Origin: G020354085 sp964629975
GTDB taxonomy: Bacteria > Pseudomonadota > Gammaproteobacteria > Acidiferrobacterales > Sulfurifustaceae
Direction: 5' to 3'
DNA length: 6,782 nucleotides
NCBI GenBank assembly: GCA_964629975.1
Contig: CAZVUN010000149.1
Coordinates: forward strand, 1 to 6,782
Each line of letters begins with the position of its first letter. Positions within the stretch are counted from its first letter, which is position 1. Made by a program: the position numbers and the translations under genes. Below, piece after piece: positions 1 through 6,200 of the stretch. The notes under the pieces were generated by a model that was not told the origin of the DNA, did not search any database, and saw only the letters and a program-made list of their open reading frames with translations.

Positions 1-335
1 GCGCTGGGCAGGGCGGCGCCGGTCGCGCCCGGCGCGGCCGCGCCGCCGAGCTGGCGCACGAGCATGTCGGCGATGCCGAGCCCCTTGTGCTTCGCAAGCA
101 GCAGGGAGATCTGCTGGTCGTACATGTCGCGGTACAGGTTGTTCTCGTCGCTGTCGAACAGCTCGTTGCCGAAGCTCGCCTCACGCATGCTCTTGAGCAG
201 CATCTGCGTGAACAGTGCCTCGAACTGGTTGGCGACGCGGCGCAATGTCTCCGCCGACTTCGGATCGGCCTTGGCCGCGCCCCGTAGCGCGGTGAGCCCC
301 GCCAGGTCGGTGCCGATGTCGGGCGTGACGGCCAT
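1..335 (-). CDS. flgJ: FlgJ, rod cap / rod-binding protein, N-terminal part (runs off window)
   Basis: First 111 residues of FlgJ; the 3' end lies beyond the window edge. FlgJ caps the growing rod in the periplasm, and in many beta- and gammaproteobacteria it also cuts peptidoglycan through a C-terminal glucosaminidase-type domain. The visible part is the rod-binding domain: residues 34-53 carry the family signature helix (VANQFEALFTQMLLKSMREA), followed by ELFDSDENNLYRDMYDQQIS (about 58-77) and the helix ending GLGIADMLVRQL (about 85-96). From residue 97 an Ala/Gly/Pro-rich stretch begins that looks like an interdomain linker, so a hydrolase domain may follow, but that cannot be seen. The ATG lies 2 bp after the flgI stop with no clear Shine-Dalgarno sequence, so translation is probably coupled to flgI. 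There is no signal peptide, consistent with type III export. Confidence 0.95.
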   Translation of the reverse strand, partial: MAVTPDIGTDLAGLTALRGAAKADPKSAETLRRVANQFEALFTQMLLKSMREASFGNELFDSDENNLYRDMYDQQISLLLAKHKGLGIADMLVRQLGGAAAPGATGAALPS

Positions 336-337
336 GG

Positions 338-1453
338 CTAGATCACGATCAGCTCGGCGCGCAGCGCCCCGGCGGTCCGCAAGGCCTGCAGGATGGCCAC
401 CAGGTCGCCGGGCGCGGCGCCCACGCGGTTGACGGCCTGCACGATCTCGTCGAGCGTGACGCCGGGGTCGAACAGGAACATCTTGCGGCCCTCTTCTTTG
501 ATCTCGATGTCGGAACGCTCGGTCACCACGGTCTGCCCGCCCGACAGCGCCGGCGGCTGGCTCGCGCTCTGGCGCTCGGTGATCGTGACGGTGAGACTGC
601 CGTGCGAGACCGCCGCGGGCATGACGCGCACGGAGGCGCCGATCACGACCGTGCCGGTGCGCGAGTTGATGATCACGCGCGAGGGCGCCTCGCCGGGCTG
701 CAACGTCAGGTTCTCGATCATCGACAGGTACGCGACGCGCTGCCCGGGATCGGCCGGCGCCCGCACCTGGATGGAGGCCGGATCGAGCGGCGTGGCCGCA
801 CCCTCGCCGATCGCCTTGTTGATGGCGGCGGAGACGCGTTCCGCCGTGGTGAAATCCGGCGTGTGCAGATTGAATACCAGCGCCTCGGCGGTGCCGAAGC
901 TGCTTGGCGCCGGGCGCTCGATGGTGGCGCCGCTCGGGATGCGCCCGACGCTCGGCACGTTGACCGTGATGCGCGACCCGTCCTTGGCCTCGGCCCCGAA
1001 CCCCCCGACCACGAGGTTGCCCTGTGCCACCGCATAGAGCTGCCCGTCGGCGGCCTTCAGCGGCGTGAGCAGCAGCGATCCGCCGCGCAGGCTCTTGGCG
1101 TTGCCGATGGCCGAGACCGTGACATCGATGGTCTGCCCGGGCTTGGCGAACGCCGGCAGCTCGGCATGCACCGAGACGGCCGCGACGTTCTTCAGCTGCG
1201 GGTTGGTGCCGGGCGGCAGCACGATGCCGAACTGGGCGAGCATGTTCTTCAGGCTCTGCACCGTGAACGGCGCCTGCGTGGTCTGGTCGCCGGTGCCGTC
1301 GAGTCCGACCACCAGGCCGTAGCCGATCAGCTGGTTGGTGCGCACGCCGGCGACCGAGGCGATGTCCTTGATGCGCTCGGCGCTCGCCCATGCCGGTGCC
1401 ACCAGCAGTGCAGCCGCGAGCAGTGCCCGGGTGATAACATTCGTTGTGCTCAT
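338..1453 (-). CDS. flgI: FlgI, flagellar P-ring protein precursor
   Basis: 371-residue precursor of the periplasmic P ring, which surrounds the distal rod in the peptidoglycan layer (E. coli FlgI is about 365 aa). A Sec signal peptide is clear: Arg9, a hydrophobic core at about 10-20, and an Ala-Ser-Ala cleavage site giving a mature start at Glu26. The hallmark N-terminus follows at once (ERIKDIASVAGVRTNQLIGY, residues 26-45, then GLVVGLDGTGDQTTQAPFT). Further family blocks are QSLKNMLAQFGI (66-77), the NVAAV segment (89-93), and the C-terminal block with GVTLDEIVQAVNRVGAAPGD and LQALRTAGALRAELIVI. There is no cysteine anywhere, unlike the enteric protein, which is stabilised by a disulfide. 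The start has GAGGG about 10 nt upstream, inside the flank of a repeat-like palindrome. It is the eighth gene of the operon and precedes flgJ by 2 bp. Confidence 0.98.
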   Translation of the reverse strand: MSTTNVITRALLAAALLVAPAWASAERIKDIASVAGVRTNQLIGYGLVVGLDGTGDQTTQAPFTVQSLKNMLAQFGIVLPPGTNPQLKNVAAVSVHAELPAFAKPGQTIDVTVSAIGNAKSLRGGSLLLTPLKAADGQLYAVAQGNLVVGGFGAEAKDGSRITVNVPSVGRIPSGATIERPAPSSFGTAEALVFNLHTPDFTTAERVSAAINKAIGEGAATPLDPASIQVRAPADPGQRVAYLSMIENLTLQPGEAPSRVIINSRTGTVVIGASVRVMPAAVSHGSLTVTITERQSASQPPALSGGQTVVTERSDIEIKEEGRKMFLFDPGVTLDEIVQAVNRVGAAPGDLVAILQALRTAGALRAELIVI

Positions 1454-1476
1454 CGCTGTCTCGCCCTCATCCCATG

Positions 1477-1495
1477 CCTCTCCCGGCGGGAGAGG
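1477..1495. repeat. Perfect palindrome in the flgH-flgI spacer, resembling a dispersed intergenic repeat
   Basis: CCTCTCCCGGCGGGAGAGG is a 9-bp perfect inverted repeat around one central base; as RNA it would fold as an 8-bp stem with a 3-nt loop. With its flank (CGCCCTCATCCCATG, 1462-1476, on the plus strand) it looks like the short dispersed repeats of high-GC proteobacteria that read CCCTCA-CCC-(A/T rich)-CCTCTCCC-GGGAGAGG. Only one copy is in the window, so membership of a repeat family is inferred. No T-tract follows on the operon strand, so it is not a typical intrinsic terminator. It lies 23 nt upstream of the flgI ATG and takes up most of the longest spacer in the operon. Confidence 0.7.
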
Positions 1496-1517
1496 GTGCG
1501 TTGCGGTGCATCCTCAC

Positions 1518-2225
1518 TCAGAACGGGAACCAGCCGCCATCGAAGAAGCGCGCCAGCCAGCCCTTGGTATTGCTCTCATCGAGCACGCCCTCGCCGCCGT
1601 AGCTGATCTGCGCGTCGGCGATCTGTGTCGACAGCACCGAGTTGTCGGGGGCGATGTCGATCGGGCGCACGATGCCGGCGACGCGCACGAACTCGTGACC
1701 CTGGTTGAGCGACAGCGTCTTCTCCCCACGCACCACCAGGTTGCCGTTGGACAGCACCTCGGCCACGGTCACGGTGATGTTGCCGCTCAAGGAATTGCTC
1801 TGGCTGCTGTCGCCCTTGCCGCCGAACTCGCGGTTCGCCTCGATGCTGGTCTCGAGCGTGTAGTCCTTGCCCCGGTAGTGGGCGCGCGGCGTCACGCCGA
1901 ACAGCGTCGGGTTGGGGATGTCGACGGAGCTGTCCTTCTTGGTGCTGGTCGAGGCCTGCTTGCTTGCGTTGGTGCGCTCCACCAGGCGGATGGTCAGCAC
2001 ATCGCCCACGCGGCGCGCGCGCTGATCCTCGAACAGGCTGAGCGGCGGCGCCGGCTGATAGGCGCCGGCGCTCTGGTAGATCCCGCCGGGGTTGGCCGCC
2101 GTCAGGACCACCGGCTTGGGCGGCACGGCGGCATAGGCCGGATCGCGCGTGGGCTTGGTCGCGCAGCCGGCGCTCATGCCGAGCGCCGCCAGGGGGATCC
2201 ACCAGAGTGCCGTTCTGCTGCGCAT
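1518..2225 (-). CDS. flgH: FlgH, flagellar L-ring lipoprotein
   Basis: 235-residue outer-membrane lipoprotein that forms the L ring around the rod. The start is placed at the second of two in-frame ATGs: the one at 2225 has GAGG 6 nt upstream, whereas the one at 2237 (4 codons longer, 2 bp after the flgG stop) has none. The N-terminus has Arg2/Arg4, a hydrophobic core, and Ser-Ala-Gly-Cys21 as the likely lipidation site. Ser at -3 is atypical, since Leu or Val is usual. FlgH signatures in order: LFEDQRARRVGDVLTI (64-79), GGKGDSSQSNSLSGNITVTV (135-154), VLSNGNLVVRGEK (157-169), NQGHEFVRVAGIVRP (174-188), ADAQISYGGEG (203-213) and the terminal GWLARFF (222-228). Length matches the family (about 230 aa). 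It follows flgG closely and is separated from flgI by 64 bp holding a palindrome. Confidence 0.97.
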   Translation of the reverse strand: MRSRTALWWIPLAALGMSAGCATKPTRDPAYAAVPPKPVVLTAANPGGIYQSAGAYQPAPPLSLFEDQRARRVGDVLTIRLVERTNASKQASTSTKKDSSVDIPNPTLFGVTPRAHYRGKDYTLETSIEANREFGGKGDSSQSNSLSGNITVTVAEVLSNGNLVVRGEKTLSLNQGHEFVRVAGIVRPIDIAPDNSVLSTQIADAQISYGGEGVLDESNTKGWLARFFDGGWFPF

Positions 2226-2231
2226 TGCTTG

Positions 2232-2235
2232 CCTC
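2232..2235 (-). promoter_or_regulatory. Ribosome-binding site that favours the downstream flgH start
   Basis: GAGG on the minus strand, 6 nt before the ATG at 2225. The alternative ATG at 2237 has no purine-rich site upstream, although its closeness to the flgG stop (2 bp) would permit translational coupling. Both starts leave the same signal sequence core. Confidence 0.55.
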
Positions 2236-2239
2236 ATGC

Positions 2240-3025
2240 CTACACGTTGTTGTTGAGATACTGCAGCATCGAACCCACGGTCGAGATCGACTTGGAGTTC
2301 ATTTCGTACGCCCGCTGCGTTTCAATCATCGCCACCAGCTCCTCGACCACATTGACGTTGGAGCTCTCGACCGCGCCCTGTGCCAGGGTGCCGACGCCGG
2401 AGTTGCCCGGCGTGCCGACCTGCGGCGAGCCGCTGGCCGCCGACTCGAGGAACAGGTTCTTGCCGATCGGCTGCAGGCCGGCCGGGTTGATGAAGTCCGC
2501 GAGCTGCAGCGAACCGACCTGGGTCGGCGCGCTCGAACCCGACTGCAGCACCGTGACCACACCGTCGGGGCTCACCGTCACGCTCTGCGCGCCCTGCGGG
2601 ATGGTGATGCTTGGCGACACCTGATAGCCGGTGGAGGTCACCAGCAGCCCGTCCTGGTTGATCTGGAACGACCCGTCGCGCGTGTAGGCGGTGGTGCCGT
2701 CCGGCATCTGGATCTGGAAGAAGCCCCGGCCGTTGATCGCCAGATCGAGCGAGTTGCCGGTCTGCACCAGGTTGCCCTGGGTGTGGAGCTTCTCGGTCGC
2801 CACCGTGTGCACGCCGGTGCCGAGCATCAGCCCGGAGGGCAGCTGCGTGTCCTGCGAGGAGTTGGCACCGACTTGGCGCACGTTCTGGTACAGGAGATCC
2901 TCGAAGATCGCGCGGTCGCGCTTGAAGCCGGTGGTGTTGACGTTGGCGATGTTGTTGGTGATCACCGCCATGCGCGTCTGCTGCGCCTCGAGGCCGCTCT
3001 TCGCGATCCACATTGCCTGATTCAT
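2240..3025 (-). CDS. flgG: FlgG, flagellar distal rod protein
   Basis: 261-residue distal rod protein (family about 260 aa), a straight tubular segment running through the P and L rings. The N-terminal rod/hook motif NNIANVNTTGFKRDRAIFED lies at residues 24-43. It is followed at about 46-66 by YQNVRQVGANSSQDTQLPSG, the FlgG-specific insertion known in Salmonella to make the distal rod straight and rigid where the hook is flexible. Further family blocks are LHTQGNLVQTGNSLDLAI (80-97), GRGFFQIQMPDGTTAYTRDG (99-118), and the C-terminal SSNVNVVEELVAMIETQRAY (221-240), whose helix packs with the N-terminal helix in the D0 core. A strong Shine-Dalgarno sequence (AAGGAG, 6 nt before the ATG) supports this start over the Met at codon 5. 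No signal peptide; exported by the flagellar type III system. Confidence 0.99.
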   Translation of the reverse strand: MNQAMWIAKSGLEAQQTRMAVITNNIANVNTTGFKRDRAIFEDLLYQNVRQVGANSSQDTQLPSGLMLGTGVHTVATEKLHTQGNLVQTGNSLDLAINGRGFFQIQMPDGTTAYTRDGSFQINQDGLLVTSTGYQVSPSITIPQGAQSVTVSPDGVVTVLQSGSSAPTQVGSLQLADFINPAGLQPIGKNLFLESAASGSPQVGTPGNSGVGTLAQGAVESSNVNVVEELVAMIETQRAYEMNSKSISTVGSMLQYLNNNV

Positions 3026-3054
3026 GTCGCTCTCCTTATCAATTCGTGTGCCAA

Positions 3055-3795
3055 CTAGTACAGCCGCATCATCTGGGCGGCGGCGGTATCGGTTTCTTCC
3101 GTGGTGCGCATCATCTTGACCTGCATCTCGAACTGGCGCTGCAGCGTCAGCATGTTGACGAGCGCGTCCACGGCGTTGACGTTGCTGCCCTCGAGGCTGC
3201 CGCTCACGAGCTGCACGCCGGCATCGGCTTGCGCCTCGGCGCCGCTGCGCAGGCGCATCAAGCCGTCTTCGCCCTTGCGCAGCTCCGCGTGCGGCGGGTT
3301 GACCAGCTTGATGCGGTCGACGGTGGTGAGCGCCGCGGCCTGCTGGCCGCTGGCGCGGATCGAGATCGAACCGTCGGCACCGATCTCGAGCTTCTCGTAT
3401 TGCGGCAGCGTGATCGGCCCGCCGTTGCCGAGCACCGGCAGCCCGGCGCCGGTGAGCAGCTGGCCGTTCGGCGTGATGCGCAGGTCGCCGGCGCGCGTGT
3501 ACGCCTCGCGCCCGTCGCGCGCCTGCACCGCGATCCAGCCCTCGCCCTTGACGGCCACGTCGAGCTCGCGCCCGGTGGCGCTGACCGCGCCGGCGCTGAA
3601 ATCGGTGCCAGGCCGCTCGGCCATGGCGAACACGCGCGTCGGGTGGCCATGCCCGAACACCGGCATGGCGCGAAATGCCGCGAGATCCGCCCGGAACCCG
3701 GCGGTCGAGACATTCGCCAGGTTGTGGGCGTTGGCCGCCTGCGCGATGAGCGTCTGCTTGGCCCCGGTCATCGCGACATACAGCATGCGATCCAT
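3055..3795 (-). CDS. flgF: FlgF, flagellar proximal rod protein
   Basis: 246-residue rod subunit (family about 250 aa) lying between the FlgB/FlgC proximal rod and FlgG. The opening MDRMLYVAMTGAKQTLIAQA and the motif NAHNLANVSTAGFRADLAAF (22-41) are typical of FlgF rather than FlgG: the Met-Asp-Arg/His start, Ala-Gly-Phe-Arg in place of Gly-Phe-Lys, and no FlgG-type insertion. The mid-protein block is TGRELDVAVKGEGWIAVQ, then GREAYTRAGDLRITPNGQLL. The C-terminus has EGSNVNAVDALVNMLTLQRQ (202-221) and a terminal helix rich in Met. AGGG lies 7 nt before the ATG. Spacers are 19 bp from flgE and 29 bp to flgG. No signal peptide. Confidence 0.98.
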   Translation of the reverse strand: MDRMLYVAMTGAKQTLIAQAANAHNLANVSTAGFRADLAAFRAMPVFGHGHPTRVFAMAERPGTDFSAGAVSATGRELDVAVKGEGWIAVQARDGREAYTRAGDLRITPNGQLLTGAGLPVLGNGGPITLPQYEKLEIGADGSISIRASGQQAAALTTVDRIKLVNPPHAELRKGEDGLMRLRSGAEAQADAGVQLVSGSLEGSNVNAVDALVNMLTLQRQFEMQVKMMRTTEETDTAAAQMMRLY

Positions 3796-3814
3796 GTCGT
3801 TACCCTACCCGTGC

Positions 3815-5047
3815 CTAGCGCATGTTGATGATCGACTGGGTGATCGCGTCCTCCACCGAGATGACCTGCGCGTTCGCCTGGAAGTTGCGCTGCGCCGTGA
3901 TCATCGCCACCAGCTGCTCGGTGAGGTTGACATTCGATTCCTCGAGCGCCCCCGACTGCACGAGCCCGAGGCTCGCCGTCGCCGGTGCACCGATCAGGGC
4001 GGCACCCGACTCGAAGCTCTCCGCCCAGGACGTATCGCCCAGCTGCCGCAACCCGGTCGGGTTGTTGAAGTTGGCGAGTGCCACCTGCGCCAGCGTGCGG
4101 CTCTGGCCGTTCGTGTAACGCGCCAGCACCACGCCGGTGTCGCTGATGTCGACCCCGCGCAGGCGGCCCGTGCTGAAGCCGTCCTGCGTCAGGTTGTTCA
4201 CGCTGAACGGTGAACCGTACTGGGTCACCGGCGTCGCCGAGTTGAAATCCACGGCCACCGTCATGCCGGCCGCCCCGTTGCCGAGCTGCGCCGCCGTGAT
4301 GGTGAAGGTGGTGCTGGTGTTGCCGGCCGTATTAAGCGCACCGTTGCTCTGAAAGGTCAGTACATTGCTGCCGCCCGCGAAGCTCGCCTGGTTGCCGTCA
4401 ACGTACAGCTCCACGTTCCAGGTGTTGGCCGCGGATTTCTGGAAGTAGAGCGTGGCGTTGTGTGCGTTGCCGAGCGAATCGTACACCGTGAGCGCCGTCG
4501 AATTGTTGTAGCTGGTCGCGTCGTTCGGGTTGATCGCGCCGGCAATCACCGCGCTGTTGGCGTCGACGTTGAGCCCGGCGTTGACCCCGGTGGTGGCGCT
4601 CGGCGCGATGTCCGAGGGGTCGAGATAGAGGTCCCCGAGGGCGCCGGTGATGTTGCCGGTGGCATCGGCCTGGTACACCTGCAGCCGCTGGTTCTGGCTG
4701 TTGATCACGTAGCCGTCACGGTCGACCTGGAAGGCGCCGGCGCGCGAGAACACGCGCGTGCCGCCGTCGCTCAGGATGAAGAAACCGCGCCCGCTGATGG
4801 CGAGGTCGAGGTTGTTGTCGGTGAAGTTGATGTTGCCCTGCGTGAATTCCTGGTTGACGGCGGCGACCTGCACGCCGCGACCCACGGAATTGGCGCTGGT
4901 GCCGAGGTTCGATGCCGGGAAGACATCGGCGAACTCCGCGCGCGAGCTCTTGAAGCCGGTGGTGCTGGCGTTGGCGATGTTGTTGCTGATGACGTTGAGA
5001 TCGGTGGTGGCAGCGTTCAGCCCGCTGATTGCCGTGTTGAATGACAT
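3815..5047 (-). CDS. flgE: FlgE, flagellar hook protein
   Basis: 410-residue hook subunit (about 400 aa in enterics) that polymerises outside the cell into the curved universal joint. N-terminal D0/D1 core: MSFNTAISGLNAATTDLNVI followed by SNNIANASTTGFKSSRAEFA (21-40) and DVFPAS. Then QEFTQGNINFTDNNLDLAIS (66-85) and GRGFFILSDGG, shared with rod proteins. The middle of the protein (about 130-330) is rich in Ala, Asn, Thr, Ser and Gly and forms the variable outer D2 domain. The C-terminal core resumes at GLRQLGDTSWAESFESG and ends with ESNVNLTEQLVAMITAQRNF (370-389) plus the last helix to Arg410. AGGAG lies 8 nt before the ATG. There is no signal peptide and I saw no cysteine. The 42-bp spacer before it holds a small hairpin. 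Confidence 0.99.
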   Translation of the reverse strand: MSFNTAISGLNAATTDLNVISNNIANASTTGFKSSRAEFADVFPASNLGTSANSVGRGVQVAAVNQEFTQGNINFTDNNLDLAISGRGFFILSDGGTRVFSRAGAFQVDRDGYVINSQNQRLQVYQADATGNITGALGDLYLDPSDIAPSATTGVNAGLNVDANSAVIAGAINPNDATSYNNSTALTVYDSLGNAHNATLYFQKSAANTWNVELYVDGNQASFAGGSNVLTFQSNGALNTAGNTSTTFTITAAQLGNGAAGMTVAVDFNSATPVTQYGSPFSVNNLTQDGFSTGRLRGVDISDTGVVLARYTNGQSRTLAQVALANFNNPTGLRQLGDTSWAESFESGAALIGAPATASLGLVQSGALEESNVNLTEQLVAMITAQRNFQANAQVISVEDAITQSIINMR

Positions 5048-5069
5048 GTTCGTCTCTCCTGCGCTGTGC

Positions 5070-5084
5070 CTGCCGGTGTGGCAG
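5070..5084 (-). other. Small hairpin in the flgD-flgE spacer
   Basis: CTGCC and GGCAG arms of 5 bp around a 5-nt loop, within the 42-bp spacer and 22 nt before the flgE ATG, just upstream of its Shine-Dalgarno sequence (5055-5060). There is no T-tract, so it is not a terminator. It could protect or punctuate the mRNA before the highly expressed hook gene, but 5-bp arms are also expected by chance in GC-rich DNA. Confidence 0.3.
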
Positions 5085-5089
5085 TGCGA

Positions 5090-5764
5090 TTAACCGATTT
5101 GCCTGACTTGCGCGAGCGGCACGCTGCCGAGGCCCGCGAGGTTGAGCATCAAGCCCTGCGTGCCGCCGAGCGACACGCTGTCGACCCTGGTCGAGACCAG
5201 CGTGTCGCGCGCCGTGGTCACGCCGCCGTCCACACTCTCGGCCCGGAGGCGGTAGCGCCCCGGCGCCAGCGGCTGCCCGGCCTCCGTGCGGCCGTCCCAG
5301 GTGAAGCGCGCCTGACCGGCGGCCTGCGCGCCGAGATCGATGCGCCGCAGCAGCTGGCCGGTCTCGGTGTAGATGCCGACCGCGACATGGGCGCTCGCAA
5401 CCGGCAGGTCGACGACACCGCTGACCGCGCCGCCGTCGGCAAGCACCGCCTGCGCGGACGGCACCAGCACCGAGCGTCCCACCAGGCTCGAGGCCAGGAG
5501 CGCCTGGTTCGACTGCAGCGAGGCCGACAGGCCGGCGAAGGACTTCTGCAGCTCCTGGATGCCGTTGACCGTGCCGAACTGCGCGAGCTGGCCGAGGAAC
5601 TCGCCGTTCTGCATCGGTTTCATCGGGTCCTGGTTCTTGAGCTGCGCCACCATGAGCTCGAGGAACTGCTCCTGGCCGAGGGATTTGACCGGCTGGCGGG
5701 TCGCCGCGTCGGTCGCGAGCCCGAGCGCGTCGAGCTTGAACGGATTGTTGTCGATCGGTTTCAT
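5090..5764 (-). CDS. flgD: FlgD, hook cap / hook assembly scaffold protein
   Basis: 224-residue scaffold that sits at the tip of the growing hook, guides FlgE insertion and is later shed. The conserved N-terminal region spans residues 29-73 (LGQEQFLELMVAQLKNQDPM, then KPMQNGEFLGQLAQFGTVNG and IQEL), followed by a Ser/Ala-rich helix and SSLVGRSVL (92-100), which opens the C-terminal tudor-like/Ig-like part. The Ig-like FlgD domain shows FTWDGRTEAGQPLAPGRYRL (154-173), including the Trp-Asp-Gly and Gly-x-Tyr pairs. The end, VPLAQVRQIG, is typical of the family. AAGGA lies 7 nt before the ATG. flgC ends 22 bp upstream. No signal peptide. Length is normal for the family (about 220-230 aa). Confidence 0.98.
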   Translation of the reverse strand: MKPIDNNPFKLDALGLATDAATRQPVKSLGQEQFLELMVAQLKNQDPMKPMQNGEFLGQLAQFGTVNGIQELQKSFAGLSASLQSNQALLASSLVGRSVLVPSAQAVLADGGAVSGVVDLPVASAHVAVGIYTETGQLLRRIDLGAQAAGQARFTWDGRTEAGQPLAPGRYRLRAESVDGGVTTARDTLVSTRVDSVSLGGTQGLMLNLAGLGSVPLAQVRQIG

Positions 5765-5786
5765 GCGGTTGTCCTTCGCTTAGCGC

Positions 5787-6194
5787 CTACTGCCCGAGCG
5801 TGAGCGTGCGCATCATCAGCTGCTTGCTGGTGTTGAGCACTTCCAGGTTGCTCTGATAGGAACGCGAGGCCGAGATCATGTTGGCCATCTCCTCGACCAC
5901 GTTGACGTTCGGCAGGTGAATGTAGCCCTGGGCGTCGGCGAGCGGATGGTCCGGCGCGTACTGGGTGCGCAGCGGGGCCTTGCTCTCGACCACGCCAAGC
6001 ACGCGCACGCCGGTGGCCTGGCGGCTTTGCGCATCGAGCATGGCGCGAAACACCGGGTGGCGCGCCCGATAGGTCTGGCTGGTGCTGGAGCTCGCGCTCT
6101 CGGCATTGGCCAGGTTGCTGGAGGTGAGGTTGAGGCGCAGCGACTGGGCGCTCATGCCCGAGCCGGCGACGTCAAAGATGCTGAACAGTGGCAT
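5787..6194 (-). CDS. flgC: FlgC, flagellar proximal rod protein
   Basis: 135-residue rod subunit (E. coli FlgC 134 aa). It opens with PLFSIFDVAGSGMSAQSLRL (2-21), then SSNLANAES (25-33), the FlgC variant of the rod/hook N-terminal motif. A Ser/Thr-rich stretch (33-41) precedes TYRARHPVFRAML. The middle has the VVESKAPLR and YAPDHPLADAQGYIHLPNVN (79-98) blocks, and the C-terminus is VVEEMANMISASRSYQSNLE followed by VLNTSKQLMMRTLTLGQ, very close to the enteric ending. GGGGAG lies about 9 nt upstream, within the last flgB codons. The 6-bp gap after the flgB stop suggests coupled translation. No signal peptide; exported by the flagellar type III apparatus. Confidence 0.98.
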   Translation of the reverse strand: MPLFSIFDVAGSGMSAQSLRLNLTSSNLANAESASSSTSQTYRARHPVFRAMLDAQSRQATGVRVLGVVESKAPLRTQYAPDHPLADAQGYIHLPNVNVVEEMANMISASRSYQSNLEVLNTSKQLMMRTLTLGQ

Positions 6195-6200
6195 GGCTTA

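Noticed and set aside
1477..1495. Palindrome as an intrinsic terminator between flgH and flgI
   Set aside because: No T-tract follows on the operon strand, and the essential ring gene flgI has no other evident promoter.
602..1606. Long plus-strand open frame (334 codons) antisense to flgI
   Set aside because: Arg/Gly/His-rich composition typical of a GC-rich shadow frame; flgI is unmistakable on the other strand. Its Leu-Ser-Arg-Arg-Glu-Arg stretch comes from the intergenic palindrome.
1335..2624. Plus-strand open frame (429 codons) antisense to flgH and flgG
   Set aside because: Spans two real genes and their junction on the opposite strand and shows no family motif; length is explained by high GC.
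3101..4213. Plus-strand open frame (370 codons) antisense to flgF and flgE
   Set aside because: Crosses two real genes in antisense, with no recognisable domain and biased composition.
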